Shown: one piece after another, positions 43,835-53,106 of the stretch
How the letters are laid out: every line of letters starts with the position of its first letter
Numbering within the stretch: the stretch's first letter is position 1
Origin: Caldalkalibacillus salinus
GTDB taxonomy: Bacteria; Bacillota; Bacilli; Caldalkalibacillales; JCM-10596
NCBI RefSeq assembly: GCF_016745835.1
Contig: NZ_JAERVL010000004.1
Span: 186,001-250,000 of the forward strand
Length of the DNA stretch: 64,000 nucleotides
Reading direction: 5' to 3'
Made by a program: the position numbers and the translations under genes
The notes under the pieces: model-generated
What the model saw: only the letters and a program-made list of their open reading frames with translations
Database searches by the model: none
What the model was told of the DNA's origin: nothing

Positions 43835-44179
43835 ATGGAGAAAAAGAAGTATTATGTCGCTGTAGAGTCAGGACAGATTTTAGAAGACCAAGGCGCTTCC
43901 TCCTATGAGCTTGAAATCGAAGCCACTGAGGAAGAACGACAACAGTTAGAAAAACTATTCAGTAAGAAAAACACCGAAAATATTGATTTATTTATAGATC
44001 CGCATGCCCCTAACAAATGGGACGAAATCGAGTCTGATGTACAGAATTACAACGACTTTATGATGAATATATACGCCATGATATACAGATTAGGGACGCC
44101 AGAGACGAAGGATTTTATTGAGCGTAATGATATTTTAACGAAGCTTAAAAATCAATGGCAGGACTATGATTTTAGCTAA
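43835..44179 (+). CDS. Uncharacterised small acidic protein
   Basis: A 114-residue acidic soluble protein, not recognised. It opens MEKKKYYVAVESGQILEDQG, has a charged helix EATEEERQQLEKLFSKK and a C-terminal helical part with YNDFMMNIYAMIYRLG. There is no signal peptide or membrane segment. A modest GGTGAG precedes ATG 43835. It stands alone between a terminator and the patatin-like gene 83 nt downstream. The function is unknown. Confidence 0.65.
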   Translation: MEKKKYYVAVESGQILEDQGASSYELEIEATEEERQQLEKLFSKKNTENIDLFIDPHAPNKWDEIESDVQNYNDFMMNIYAMIYRLGTPETKDFIERNDILTKLKNQWQDYDFS

Positions 44180-44262
44180 ACAAGTCTCTTTTAAACCTTA
44201 ATCACAAGTTATGCGATAGCTTGCTAACACCATTCAGGGCATGAAGGAGCGGAGGAGCATCC

Positions 44263-45195
44263 ATGAAGATACTTGCACTAGACGGTGGAGGGATAAGGGG
44301 AATATTCACGGCCTATGTGTTACAGCTTATCGAGGAAAAAACGGGATCTCATATTGGTCACTATTTTGATATGATTGGTGGAACCAGTACAGGTTCGATT
44401 ATTGCTGCGGCGATCGTTAAGGGAAAACCTATGCGTGAAGTTGTGAAATTCTATGAACGTGAAGGAAAGAAGATTTTTCATAGACAAGCAGTCTTCGGTT
44501 TCTTTCAAACCATTTATAGCCACAAGCGGTTGAAACGTCTACTGCATCGTGAATTAGGAACAACACGATTGGAACAGATTAGCCAATCTCTCGTATTACC
44601 CGCCGTTGATTTAAAAAGATGCCAACCTATTGTGTTTCGTTCTAGAGGTAACAATGTAAGTGAAGACATGTACCACTATCATACTGGTTCTAACATAGAT
44701 GCAACACTACTTGATGCCGTGATCTCATCATGCTCGGCCCCGATTTATTTTGAACCGTACCGCATCAATCAAAATTTCATAGCAACTGACGGAGGGTTGT
44801 GGGCAAATAACCCGTCTTTAGTCTGTTTACAGGAAGCTATTCAGACATTTAATCAAAAACTGGATGACATTAAGATTATGTCTGTTGGGTCCGGACTGCA
44901 GGGTATCACCTTCGATAAGAAAACGAAGAGGTGGGGGCTACCGCACTGGATTAAAGTTAAGCTCTTTCCACTTCAAATTAGACCGACATTGATTGACCTC
45001 GCCCTACATTTATCTTCGGAGTCTGTGTCCTCCCAATGTCAAACATTGTGTGGGGCCCATTACTTGAGACTAAACGCACCTATGCAGCACGAAGTACCGT
45101 TTGACGATGTACAGTCCCTTGAGAAGTTAAAAAAATTAGGGGAGGAAGTGTTCGTACATCATGAAAAGAATATTGAACAATGGCTACAATATTAA
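44263..45195 (+). CDS. Patatin-like phospholipase / acyl hydrolase
   Basis: A 310-residue patatin-fold hydrolase with the oxyanion loop DGGGIRGIFTAYVL, the nucleophile serine in GGTSTGSIIAAAI and the catalytic aspartate in ATDGGLWANNP. All three elements are intact, so it should be an active lipid acyl hydrolase. There is no signal peptide, so it is probably cytoplasmic or membrane-associated. AAGGAGCGGAGGAG precedes ATG 44263. Similar patatins serve as CBASS effectors, but no nucleotide cyclase or other defence gene is near. The next gene overlaps or abuts its end. Confidence 0.87.
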   Translation: MKILALDGGGIRGIFTAYVLQLIEEKTGSHIGHYFDMIGGTSTGSIIAAAIVKGKPMREVVKFYEREGKKIFHRQAVFGFFQTIYSHKRLKRLLHRELGTTRLEQISQSLVLPAVDLKRCQPIVFRSRGNNVSEDMYHYHTGSNIDATLLDAVISSCSAPIYFEPYRINQNFIATDGGLWANNPSLVCLQEAIQTFNQKLDDIKIMSVGSGLQGITFDKKTKRWGLPHWIKVKLFPLQIRPTLIDLALHLSSESVSSQCQTLCGAHYLRLNAPMQHEVPFDDVQSLEKLKKLGEEVFVHHEKNIEQWLQY

Positions 45196-45212
45196 AAATG
45201 GTCGGTGTTGAC

Positions 45213-45704
45213 ATGCTAAGGACTTGGATCAATCAATGGCAACGTAAGGGAAAGTGCCTCGTTGTGAAGCTATTACGAATCCAGGATAAGACGCATAGTA
45301 TCGCAATGGGTTTTACACTTGGATTTCTTATTAATTTTATCCCTTCTTTTGGTTTTGGACCAGTGTTATCAGTAGCTACTGCAAGATTGTTTCGTGGTAA
45401 TACGATTGCTGCTTTTTTAGGCGGCATCTCTGTCATTTGGGCTTTTCCTTTACTGTTCTACTTTAATATTGTCGTCGGACAAGTCTGGCTACCTGAGGAA
45501 CCCGCGCCTACGTTGCAGCAAGATGATTTCGTACACACGAGTGTTCTGATCAGTCAGTCTTTTATGATTGGTATGGTCATTAATGTGATGATTTTCGGTT
45601 TTATTGTTTACTTCTTCACCTTTGCTCTCATAAGTCGGTATCGTCAAGCACTACTAAGGTATATCCACAAATCTTGGCTCCCAAAAAATAAGAACCCTAA
45701 CTGA
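45213..45704 (+). CDS. DUF2062 membrane protein
   Basis: A 163-residue membrane protein (from ATG 45213; a start at 45180 would overlap the patatin gene by 16 nt, and neither has a strong ribosome binding site). The segment DKTHSIAMGFTLGFLINFIP with FGFGPVLSVATARLFRGNTI is the DUF2062 signature, followed by two or three hydrophobic helices and a basic C-terminus. The function of the family is unknown. It probably forms an operon with the patatin-like gene. Confidence 0.8.
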   Translation: MLRTWINQWQRKGKCLVVKLLRIQDKTHSIAMGFTLGFLINFIPSFGFGPVLSVATARLFRGNTIAAFLGGISVIWAFPLLFYFNIVVGQVWLPEEPAPTLQQDDFVHTSVLISQSFMIGMVINVMIFGFIVYFFTFALISRYRQALLRYIHKSWLPKNKNPN

Positions 45705-45763
45705 TGCGTTAGCGTCCTTTATCCGTTAGTTCTATTAATGAAATAAATGGGTGTAAACCCAAT

Positions 45764-45806
45764 ACCCTCACCAGTCAGATTTCACCCGCACTGAGTGAGG
45801 GTTTTG
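45764..45806 (+). terminator. Terminator after the DUF2062 gene
   Basis: ACCCTCAC (45764-45771) pairs with GTGAGGGT (45795-45802), followed by TTTTG. The loop is long and may hold a further short stem. A perfect TATAAT at 45810-45815 directly after may be the -10 of the TPR gene. Confidence 0.6.
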
Positions 45807-45882
45807 TGCTATAATGGGGAAAGTTGACATAGGATGTTGTACAGAAGGTCATCGGTAAATCGTAACGCAAGGATGTGTTTAT

Positions 45883-46644
45883 TTGAAGAACACAGTCATG
45901 ATAACGGCTGCCATACTCATGGGGCTGCTTGCTGTTGTATTTATTTTTTCGTTACTATTCACTGCCAGTTGGTGGGTATACGTCCTTATTTACTTATTCC
46001 TGTTTTATATATGGTATAAGCCAACGCTTGTTCTTTATCATTCGGTAAAGGCAGGGCATATGCTAAAGCATAGAGACTATGAGGCAGTGGCCTATGAGTA
46101 CAACAAGATAGCGCCGTTGAAAAAGAATGAAGGTTATGCTGATTATGCATACGGGTTAGGCTATTATTACCAAAAAAAATTTCAATCCGCTAAGCAAGCG
46201 TTTGAAAGAGCTCTCGAAAAAGGTATACGAACTCAGAAGAAGACGATGGAGCCCTTAGTGAAAATTGCGCTCATTACAACTAATGTTGAATTAAGAAAAT
46301 GGAATGAAGCAAAAAAGTGGATAGATGACTTAGAAAAAGAGATGGAAAAAGGTAAGAAGCTAAATCCTAAGCTCTTATCTATTTATTACCCTATTAAGGG
46401 GGAGTATTTCTATCACTTGCAACGTTATCAAGAAGCGAAGCGAGCGTTTGACCTTGCGTATATTCGCTACCCCGACTTAGTGGGAGAGGAAGCGTATTAC
46501 TATGCACACCTCCTTCATAAAGAAGGAGAAGACAAAAAAGCAAAAGAGATACTGCGTAAGCTACTCCAAGAGAAACACGCTTGGAAGTTCTTCAGGGTAC
46601 CCAAACAGAAAGCGATAGACCTTTTGAGGAACATAGAAGGGTGA
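45883..46644 (+). CDS. Membrane-anchored TPR protein
   Basis: A 253-residue protein starting at TTG 45883 (AAGGATG upstream). Two adjacent hydrophobic helices (about residues 4-27 and 30-48, with the motif IWYKPTLVLYHSVKAGHML) are followed by tetratricopeptide-like helices with the pattern of YADYAYGLGYYYQKKFQSAK and RYQEAKRAFDLAYIRYP. The TPR part probably faces the cytoplasm as a protein-binding scaffold. It precedes murC by 51 nt, so cotranscription is likely. The partner is unknown. Confidence 0.75.
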   Translation: MKNTVMITAAILMGLLAVVFIFSLLFTASWWVYVLIYLFLFYIWYKPTLVLYHSVKAGHMLKHRDYEAVAYEYNKIAPLKKNEGYADYAYGLGYYYQKKFQSAKQAFERALEKGIRTQKKTMEPLVKIALITTNVELRKWNEAKKWIDDLEKEMEKGKKLNPKLLSIYYPIKGEYFYHLQRYQEAKRAFDLAYIRYPDLVGEEAYYYAHLLHKEGEDKKAKEILRKLLQEKHAWKFFRVPKQKAIDLLRNIEG

Positions 46645-46695
46645 AGTCCCAAGGCTTACTGATACAAAATGATCAAGAGGATGGAGGTTGCCAAG

Positions 46696-48018
46696 GTGAC
46701 AAAGTATCATTTTGTGGGCATTAAAGGTTCGGGTATGAGCCCTTTAGCACAAATATTGCATGATATAGGGTATGATGTGCAAGGCTCTGACGTAGATACA
46801 TTTTATTTTACACAGAAACCATTAGAAGAAAAGAACATACCGATTCTGCCCTTTCAGAGACAGAACATCAAACCTGGCGTGTGTGTCATAGCTGGGAATG
46901 CGTTTGGTGATGAACATGTAGAAGTGGCGGAGTGTCATAGGAAGGGAATTCCTGTTTACCGCTATCATCAGTTTTTAGGTTCATTTATTCAGCAATTTGC
47001 GAGCGTAGCAGTGACAGGTGCTCATGGGAAAACATCAACGACTGGGTTGTTGTCCCATGTGTTAAAAGGCGTACGACCGACATCTTATCTAATCGGGGAT
47101 GGCACAGGGAAAGGCGTACCTGGGAGTGACTGTTTTGTCTTCGAAGCATGCGAATATAAACGACATTTCTTAGCCTATTCACCTGACTACGCAATTGTAA
47201 CCAATATCGATTTTGATCATCCAGATTATTTCAGTGGTTTGGACGATGTCATAGATGCGTTTCAGACTTTTTCTCAACAAGTCAAGAAAATGGTCGTGGC
47301 TTGTGGAGATAATGTCCCAGTCCGACAACTACAACCTAATGTCCCTGTCATGTATTACGGCTTCGGGAAGGAGAATGATCTTATTGCTCACTCTCTTGAA
47401 ACGACACAGAATGGCATCCGGTTTCAAATGACTTATCTCGGAGAAGACCTAGGGGCGTTCATGATCCCAATGCATGGGAAACATAATGTTCTAAATACAT
47501 TAGCCGTAGTAGGGATATGTTTAGCAGAAGGGATTCCTTTACACAAAATCAACGAGCGCCTATCTTCGTATAGTGGGGTAAAGAGAAGATTTCATGAGAA
47601 ACCGTTAATGAATAATATACTCATTGATGACTACGCCCATCACCCAACGGAAATCGGAGCAACGATTGAGGCTGTGAGATCAAAGTATCCAGAAAAACAC
47701 CTTGTCTCCATATTCCAACCGCATACGTATACACGGACAGCCATGTTTCTAGACGAGTTTGCTCATGTTCTATCCGAGTCCGACGCGGTTTACGTGTGTG
47801 ATATTTTTGGGTCAGCAAGAGAGAAAAACCAAACGTTGTCTGTCCAAGAATTGTTGGACCGCATTCCTTCATCCAAATTCATTTCTGAACAGACAGTGGG
47901 GCAGCTCAAAGAATACTCAGACGCCATCTTATTATTCATGGGTGCCGGAGATATTCAAAAAATACAGTTGGCCTTTGAGCATGAAGTGACGACAGCAAAC
48001 GAAGCAAGCATAAATTAA
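46696..48018 (+). CDS. murC: UDP-N-acetylmuramate--L-alanine ligase
   Basis: A 440-residue Mur ligase from GTG 46696 (GGATGGAGG upstream). It begins MTKYHFVGIKGSGMSPLAQI with the UDP-binding glycine loop, followed by the ATP loop VTGAHGKTSTTGLLSH, EACEYKRHFLAYSPDYAIVT, and the MurC-type DDYAHHPTEIGATIEAVR. It adds L-Ala to UDP-MurNAc. An in-frame ATG at 46669 gives a longer N-terminus not found in Bacillus MurC. Its neighbour order before ytxG-ytxH matches B. subtilis, with ampS inserted on the opposite strand. Confidence 0.95.
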   Translation: MTKYHFVGIKGSGMSPLAQILHDIGYDVQGSDVDTFYFTQKPLEEKNIPILPFQRQNIKPGVCVIAGNAFGDEHVEVAECHRKGIPVYRYHQFLGSFIQQFASVAVTGAHGKTSTTGLLSHVLKGVRPTSYLIGDGTGKGVPGSDCFVFEACEYKRHFLAYSPDYAIVTNIDFDHPDYFSGLDDVIDAFQTFSQQVKKMVVACGDNVPVRQLQPNVPVMYYGFGKENDLIAHSLETTQNGIRFQMTYLGEDLGAFMIPMHGKHNVLNTLAVVGICLAEGIPLHKINERLSSYSGVKRRFHEKPLMNNILIDDYAHHPTEIGATIEAVRSKYPEKHLVSIFQPHTYTRTAMFLDEFAHVLSESDAVYVCDIFGSAREKNQTLSVQELLDRIPSSKFISEQTVGQLKEYSDAILLFMGAGDIQKIQLAFEHEVTTANEASIN

Positions 48019-48107
48019 CATCCTGCGTGTCAGGTACTTTTCATTACGGGGTAACCGTAACCTTTTATCCATTAAAAAATAAAAAGAGCGCTTTTGCGCC
48101 CTTTTGT

Positions 48108-48139
48108 ACTGTAGAGACTGATCTCTACAGTTTTTTTTA
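48108..48139. terminator. Terminator between murC and ampS
   Basis: ACTGTAGAGA (48108-48117) pairs with TCTCTACAGT (48122-48131) over a CTGA loop, followed by T8. The T-run reaches into the last codons of the minus-strand gene. It serves murC primarily. Confidence 0.9.
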
Positions 48140-49252
48140 TTTTAAAGCCTCAGGGTTGAGTGGCTTTAGTTCATCAACAACGAACAGTCCGTCCTTACGT
48201 ATAAGGACATCGTCAAAATACATCTCGCCGCCACCATATTCTGGTCGCTGAATGCAGACCATATCCCAATGAATAGAGGACTGGTTACCGTTCGGTGCAT
48301 CATCATAGCACTGTCCCGGTGTAAAATGAAAGCTTCCGGCGATTTTTTCATCGAACAAGATGTCTTTCATTGGATGTAAAATATATGGGTTTACCCCGAT
48401 GGCAAACTCCCCAATATATCGCGCTCCTTCATCAGTGTCGAAAATTTTTTGAATACGGTCCGTATCGTTGGCGGTGGCCTCTACAATTTTGCCGTCCTTG
48501 AATGTCAATTGTACATTTTCAAAGGTGAACCCTTGATAGGGAGAAGGTGTGTTATAAGTCAGTGTACCGTTAACTGAATCCTTGACGGGGGCAGTGAAAA
48601 CCTCTCCGTCCGGTATGTTATGCTCGCCTGCACACTTTACCGACGGTATATCAAGTACTGAAAAAGTGAGATCTGTTCCAGGCCCTGTGATACGGACCTT
48701 GTCAGTACGATTTAACAAGTCGACAAGGGCATCCATTGCCGTAGACATTTTGGCATAGTCCAGGTTACAAACATCAAAATAAAAATCTTCAAATTGCTCT
48801 GTACTTTGTCCAGCTAGTTGGGCCATGGATGATGTGGGATAGCGTAATACAACCCATTTTGTTTGTGGGACACGGACTTTGCTATGTACCGGATGATTAT
48901 AATGAACAGCGTATAATGTCATTTGTTCCGCTGGGATATCCGCATATTCAGTCGCATTATATCCTCCTCTGATCCCAATATACGCATCCATTTCACTCAT
49001 ACGCTTGGTGTCTACCTCTGCCATCAATTTAAGTTGATCGGCTGTGGCTCCCTTTATCAGCTGTCTGTTTACTTCATAATCTTGAATGTTAACGAAGGGG
49101 AGCGCACCTACAGCGTAAGCTTCCTCTACAAGGGCATTAACGAATGATTTTTCAAATCCAAAATTCTCTATCAGTACTTTTTCACCCTCACGAAGCTGAC
49201 ATGAATATCGAATAAGATTGTAAGCCAATTCTTGAATACGTGGATCTCGCAT
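48137..49252 (-). CDS. ampS: M29 family aminopeptidase
   Basis: A 371-residue thermophilic-type metalloaminopeptidase (M29, AmpS/PepS/AmpII). Segments include GEKVLIENFGFEKSFVNALV, VRPTKW-like VPQTKWVVLRYPTSSMAQLAG, IPDGEVFTAPVKDSVNGT with the first metal ligands, and the C-terminal NQSSIHWDMVCIQRPEYGGG with the His/Asp ligands. It releases N-terminal residues from peptides in the cytoplasm. It lies convergent to murC and divergent from ytxG. In Bacillus subtilis ampS is elsewhere, so this is a local rearrangement. Confidence 0.93.
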   Translation of the reverse strand: MRDPRIQELAYNLIRYSCQLREGEKVLIENFGFEKSFVNALVEEAYAVGALPFVNIQDYEVNRQLIKGATADQLKLMAEVDTKRMSEMDAYIGIRGGYNATEYADIPAEQMTLYAVHYNHPVHSKVRVPQTKWVVLRYPTSSMAQLAGQSTEQFEDFYFDVCNLDYAKMSTAMDALVDLLNRTDKVRITGPGTDLTFSVLDIPSVKCAGEHNIPDGEVFTAPVKDSVNGTLTYNTPSPYQGFTFENVQLTFKDGKIVEATANDTDRIQKIFDTDEGARYIGEFAIGVNPYILHPMKDILFDEKIAGSFHFTPGQCYDDAPNGNQSSIHWDMVCIQRPEYGGGEMYFDDVLIRKDGLFVVDELKPLNPEALK

Positions 49253-49397
49253 AATCTTCCTCCTTCAGTGTTGATATATTATAGTGTATCAGCTAGGAGG
49301 ACAAAATGAAAAAGTTTTATTTGGTCTGGAGAATGGGTATAGAACCATATCACATCTTCGTTTATAATGAAGAGGACGAAAGGGGGAGTGAAAACAA

Positions 49398-49895
49398 ATG
49401 GACAACATGATCGAAATAAGTGTAGCTGTTATTGCTGGTGCCTTTATCCTTTTAGTTATTTATGTCATTGCGACACTAAGGTCCGTACGACGGTCACTTC
49501 ACCACTTAGACAAGTCAATCATACATATGCAACAACAAGTGGATCAAGTCAGCAAGGAAACCACCGAATTAATGAAAAACAGTAATCGTTTGGCTGTTGA
49601 TTTACAACGCAAATCAAAGACCATGGATACGCTTTTTCATTCCCTAGGTGACGCCAGCCAAGTGATTCAACAAATGACCACCTCATTAAAGCAGGTTTCG
49701 TCCTCTTTAACGAACAATGTTCAAAAAACAGTTGATGGAACGAACAAACATCAAGATCGTATTAATGACGTCGTGAAGTATAGTTCATTAGCCCTTAAAT
49801 TTTGGCAAGCGTGGCAAGCACGGAGAGAGAGTGAACAGCATAGAAAAGATATTACATCTCAAACAGAGAGAGAGTCAATAAAAAGGAGGAGTTAA
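49398..49895 (+). CDS. ytxG: YtxG, DUF948 membrane-anchored coiled-coil protein
   Basis: A 165-residue protein with one N-terminal membrane helix (ISVAVIAGAFILLVIYVIAT) followed by DUF948-type heptads (VRRSLHHLDKSIIHMQQQVD, QVSKETTELMKNSNRLAVDL). GGGGGAG precedes ATG 49398. It forms an operon with ytxH, which starts 3 nt after its stop. In Bacillus subtilis ytxGHJ is a general-stress operon controlled by SigB and SigH; ytxJ is not found here. A TATAAT at 49363-49368 may be a SigA -10. Confidence 0.9.
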   Translation: MDNMIEISVAVIAGAFILLVIYVIATLRSVRRSLHHLDKSIIHMQQQVDQVSKETTELMKNSNRLAVDLQRKSKTMDTLFHSLGDASQVIQQMTTSLKQVSSSLTNNVQKTVDGTNKHQDRINDVVKYSSLALKFWQAWQARRESEQHRKDITSQTERESIKRRS

Positions 49896-49897
49896 AA

Positions 49898-50410
49898 ATG
49901 GCTGAAAATAACAACAATAATAACAATATGAATGGGAAGGATTTTGTCATTGGCGCTTTAGTAGGTGGTATTATTGGGGCAGGTGCGGCACTACTACTAA
50001 CACCTAAGTCTGGTCGCGACTTGAGAGTTGACATTTCAGACGGTTACCAAACGGCGTCTCAGAAAACGAAAGAGATTGCTAAGAACGTCGGTGAAAAGTC
50101 TGAGTATTTTACAGGCAGAGTGAAAGAGGTTGCAGGTCATGTCAAAGAGGACTTCGATAAATTTAAAACAAATCTTCAAGATTCAGAAGAAGAGGTGACA
50201 GAGGAAACGGTGGCTGAAGAAAGCCAAGAGCAAGTAGCAGCTTCCATTGATGATGAGTCTACCACATTGAGTAGCTATTCATCGTTGTCTGATACCCAAG
50301 AAGATGTGCAGGAAGACCAACAGGAAAGCGATCATCTCCATAGTGCTGCTAAGGAAAAGTCACTAAGCGATTTCCGCTTTTCTGGAAATAGATTCTCCAA
50401 TGACGTTTAA
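49898..50410 (+). CDS. ytxH: YtxH general stress protein
   Basis: A 170-residue protein with an Asn-rich N-terminus, then the YtxH hallmark: a glycine-rich membrane segment (FVIGALVGGIIGAGAALLLT) ending PKSGRDLR. The rest is a hydrophilic, acidic coiled-coil region (VKEDFDKFKTNLQDSEEEVT) with a run of Glu and Gln. AAAAGGAGG precedes ATG 49898. It probably acts at the membrane with YtxG during stress. The C-terminal 70 residues are low in complexity and likely disordered. Confidence 0.92.
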   Translation: MAENNNNNNNMNGKDFVIGALVGGIIGAGAALLLTPKSGRDLRVDISDGYQTASQKTKEIAKNVGEKSEYFTGRVKEVAGHVKEDFDKFKTNLQDSEEEVTEETVAEESQEQVAASIDDESTTLSSYSSLSDTQEDVQEDQQESDHLHSAAKEKSLSDFRFSGNRFSNDV

Positions 50411-50535
50411 TCACGATAAAGCTTCATAACGCCTCTATTGCGTCAAGCGTTAAGTGACATATGAGTCAGCAGGAAGGTCGTTTATAACGGTTCACTTCAT
50501 CACAAACACGATGTCACCATGCTTTATCACACAGC

Positions 50536-50567
50536 AAAGCTGCTCCGTTAAGGAGCAGCTTTTTGTT
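50536..50567 (+). terminator. Terminator after ytxGH
   Basis: AAAGCTGCTCC (50536-50546) pairs with GGAGCAGCTTT (50552-50562), followed by TTG. It also ends 40 bp before the stop of the minus-strand FtsA-like gene, so it may serve both. Confidence 0.87.
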
Positions 50568-50606
50568 TGAGTGATATAAGGTAATTGAAGAGAAAAATTT
50601 ACCTTT

Positions 50607-52769
50607 TTAGTGCCATTCAATTTTTAAGTGGTCACCGTCTCGGATCGGGGTATCAAAGCTAGCCACTTCACCGTTTACCGTGATAATCATCCGTTTGCTC
50701 TTATCGGCTTGTTGTGGGTCAAAATCAACATAACGGAAGATATCATTGAATAGTAAGGTCGTATCTTTCTTCTCTTTGAATTCAATATTATCCCCATCTT
50801 CAAGTACTTCTTCAAGGGTGGTTGCCACCCCATTTTTGAAAGCGGTGTATGGTGTTTCATCCATAATGACTTTGTGATCATTGAATACGACTCGCACTTG
50901 ATTTGGATTATCCCATCCCTCAGGTACGATATCTTTAATGCGTATAACAGCGGGACCCGTTTCTTGTATTTGAATACGGTCTAAAGACTGCACTGGAGAT
51001 CTTAACGAAGCGATTTGACCGTTTAAGAAAATATCGGCTTGTTTAAACTCTAGACGTTTTTCTTCTTCATTCAACAAGTAGTGAATGATCTTAGAGCGGA
51101 ACATGTTCACGTCAAGATCTAACTCTTCGAATAGCTCCTGTACCGTTGTAGGAAGAGTGACGGTTACTTTATCTCTATCCTCTAGTAACCGATCTTTATG
51201 CACCGCTTGTCCGTTTACAATAATTTTGGGCGGAAACGAGAAGGAATTTTCGTTTACGAATACTTCTAAAGGCTCGGGTGTCACAATAATATCCTCGACT
51301 GTCACAGTCGCGTCGATGCCATCTTCTCCCGGTATGATTTCAATATCGTCACCTTCATGGAGTGGTGAATCTAGATCTACTTCTTCTCCGTTACAGTAAA
51401 CGGTAGGAGGGAAGCCATGGGTGCCTGGTACGTTCAACTCTTTGCCGTTCGCTACAATATTGATTTCATTTCCTGGTTTACCGTGTAGTTTCTTTACGTT
51501 AAGGCCTGCAGCGAGGATCGCGTCACCAAGCGTCAAACGTTGTAAATCAAATAAGCGAACCGTATTTTGATTTACAGTGACGGATAGATATTTGACTGGG
51601 TGCTGCTCGGCAGCGATGGCAATCCCGATTGGTGTTACCGATTCTGGACCATCAAAATCTTGGTCCACTTCAACTTCGAAATCCACTTGTTGATTGATTT
51701 GAAGACCGCGAATACCCACTCTGTTTTGAGGCAATCCAATAATTTCTGCAATCCAAGTATCCAAAGTCGGCGTGAGCGCACCGCCACCAATCAGCATGAC
51801 CGCTTGAGGTGTGCGACCATTTAAATTCATGATTTCTTCCGATATACTTTGGGCCAGTTTTTGTACGGCTGGTTGAATCGTATTAATGACTTGCTTTGAT
51901 GGTAATAATTGCTCGAAACCTAAGACATCATTGAATTCAACCTGCTCTGACGAGAAGAGCTGTCTTTTAATTTCTTCGGCAATCGAGAAATCTAGTAAAT
52001 AATCTTGGGATATCGTTTCTGTAATTTCGTCCCCTGCTGTTGGTACCATACCGTAAGCCGTAATGGCACCTTCTGATGTAATAGCGATATCGGATGTACC
52101 TGCGCCGATATCAACGAGAGCAATATTTAATCTTCTCATAGTAGAAGGAATGAGTACATTAATGGCTGCGATCGGTTCTAAGGTCAATGCTTTCAATTCC
52201 AGACCTGCCCGTTTTAACGCTGAGATCAATGAGTCAACCACGACGCGTGGTAGGAACGTAGAAATGACTTCTACACCAGCTTGCTTACCACGTTGGTCAA
52301 TCAGGTTACCGATCTGCTCTCCGTCAAGAAGATACTGTATCACTGAATAACCCACACAATAATAATTTGTTTGTTCCTCATCTCCGAGCTCTTCAGCGAG
52401 TTCTTGTTGCGAAAGTTGTACCGCTTCAAGCTCCATGGCCACAATATCTGACCTTGTCAGTAATGGACGGCCAGCAATTTCTTTCGCCACTTCGGAACGC
52501 TTTGTTCTTAAAGAGCGACCAGCTGCAGCCACTGCTACTTTTTTGAGAGGGCCGTGGTTGACTTCAAGCGCTTCTTTGACTTGTTGTATGACGGCAGCCA
52601 CAGCCAAGACATCGTGAATCTGTCCGTCAACCATTGAACGTTCTCTGTGCTCCCGGAATACATAATCTACGACACTATAACGATCACCATGTTGTTGCAG
52701 AATGATGCCGACAACACTACGGGTACCGATATCTAAAGCGAATATGTTATTGGTTTGTTCCTCACTCAT
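50607..52769 (-). CDS. FtsA/PilM-like actin-fold protein with C-terminal beta-grasp repeats
   Basis: A 720-residue protein. Residues 1-400 form an actin-like ATPase of the FtsA/PilM type: IFALDIGTRSVVGIIL (phosphate 1), ALVDIGAGTSDIAIT (phosphate 2), AVMLIGGGALTPTLDTW (adenosine motif) and a 1C-like insertion. Residues 405-720 contain at least three short domains, each with a strand pattern like NGxxxxxDxPLxDGDxIxI (EEVDLDSPLHEGDDIEIIPG, EVASFDTPIRDGDHLKIEW), which resembles ThiS/MoaD/ubiquitin-type beta-grasp folds. AAGGAG precedes ATG 52769. It is probably a scaffold of the divisome or a related envelope machine. The name ftsA is avoided because the true ftsA should lie next to ftsZ. Confidence 0.85.
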   Translation of the reverse strand: MSEEQTNNIFALDIGTRSVVGIILQQHGDRYSVVDYVFREHRERSMVDGQIHDVLAVAAVIQQVKEALEVNHGPLKKVAVAAAGRSLRTKRSEVAKEIAGRPLLTRSDIVAMELEAVQLSQQELAEELGDEEQTNYYCVGYSVIQYLLDGEQIGNLIDQRGKQAGVEVISTFLPRVVVDSLISALKRAGLELKALTLEPIAAINVLIPSTMRRLNIALVDIGAGTSDIAITSEGAITAYGMVPTAGDEITETISQDYLLDFSIAEEIKRQLFSSEQVEFNDVLGFEQLLPSKQVINTIQPAVQKLAQSISEEIMNLNGRTPQAVMLIGGGALTPTLDTWIAEIIGLPQNRVGIRGLQINQQVDFEVEVDQDFDGPESVTPIGIAIAAEQHPVKYLSVTVNQNTVRLFDLQRLTLGDAILAAGLNVKKLHGKPGNEINIVANGKELNVPGTHGFPPTVYCNGEEVDLDSPLHEGDDIEIIPGEDGIDATVTVEDIIVTPEPLEVFVNENSFSFPPKIIVNGQAVHKDRLLEDRDKVTVTLPTTVQELFEELDLDVNMFRSKIIHYLLNEEEKRLEFKQADIFLNGQIASLRSPVQSLDRIQIQETGPAVIRIKDIVPEGWDNPNQVRVVFNDHKVIMDETPYTAFKNGVATTLEEVLEDGDNIEFKEKKDTTLLFNDIFRYVDFDPQQADKSKRMIITVNGEVASFDTPIRDGDHLKIEWH

Positions 52770-53106
52770 GATTTAGCCACTCCTTAATCCAACATTCGAC
52801 ATCCTTAGAGTATCATTCGACTTTTTTTTCAAAAAACCTTTCTTCATAGAAAAAAATCTATGCATAAGGGTACAAATTTAATAAAAAGGGTTGCGTTTGA
52901 GGGGCATTATCTATAATAATAGAGGAAATAAATACTTTAACGATTTTATGCTTTTATGCGCTAAAATATTAAACGAAAAGATCGTACTAAAAAGCCTAAA
53001 AAAGCGCTTGAAAAAGCATATGGATCGTGATACATTGTCTAGTAATATTTTTAGTAAGATATTGACATTAAGATCACCTTTTAAAGAAGAAGAGGAGAGT
53101 GGAGAG
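52770..53106. other. Divergent regulatory gap between the FtsA-like gene and aroA
   Basis: No gene is supported in this 337-bp stretch. For aroA, TTGCGT (52891-52896) followed after 15 bp by TATAAT (52912-52917) is the best promoter candidate, giving a leader of about 190 nt. The leader is open in the aroA frame but has no ribosome binding site further upstream. No regulatory RNA consensus was recognised. Confidence 0.45.

Noticed and set aside
44263-45195. CBASS phospholipase effector
   Set aside because: No nucleotide cyclase, ubiquitin-like or HORMA/TRIP13-type gene lies nearby. The neighbours are ordinary membrane proteins.
52891-53106. N-terminal extension of the chorismate mutase-DAHP synthase
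   Set aside because: The open frame upstream of 53107 is Lys- and Leu-rich, lacks a ribosome binding site and exceeds the family length. ATG 53107 has a site and gives the usual protein.
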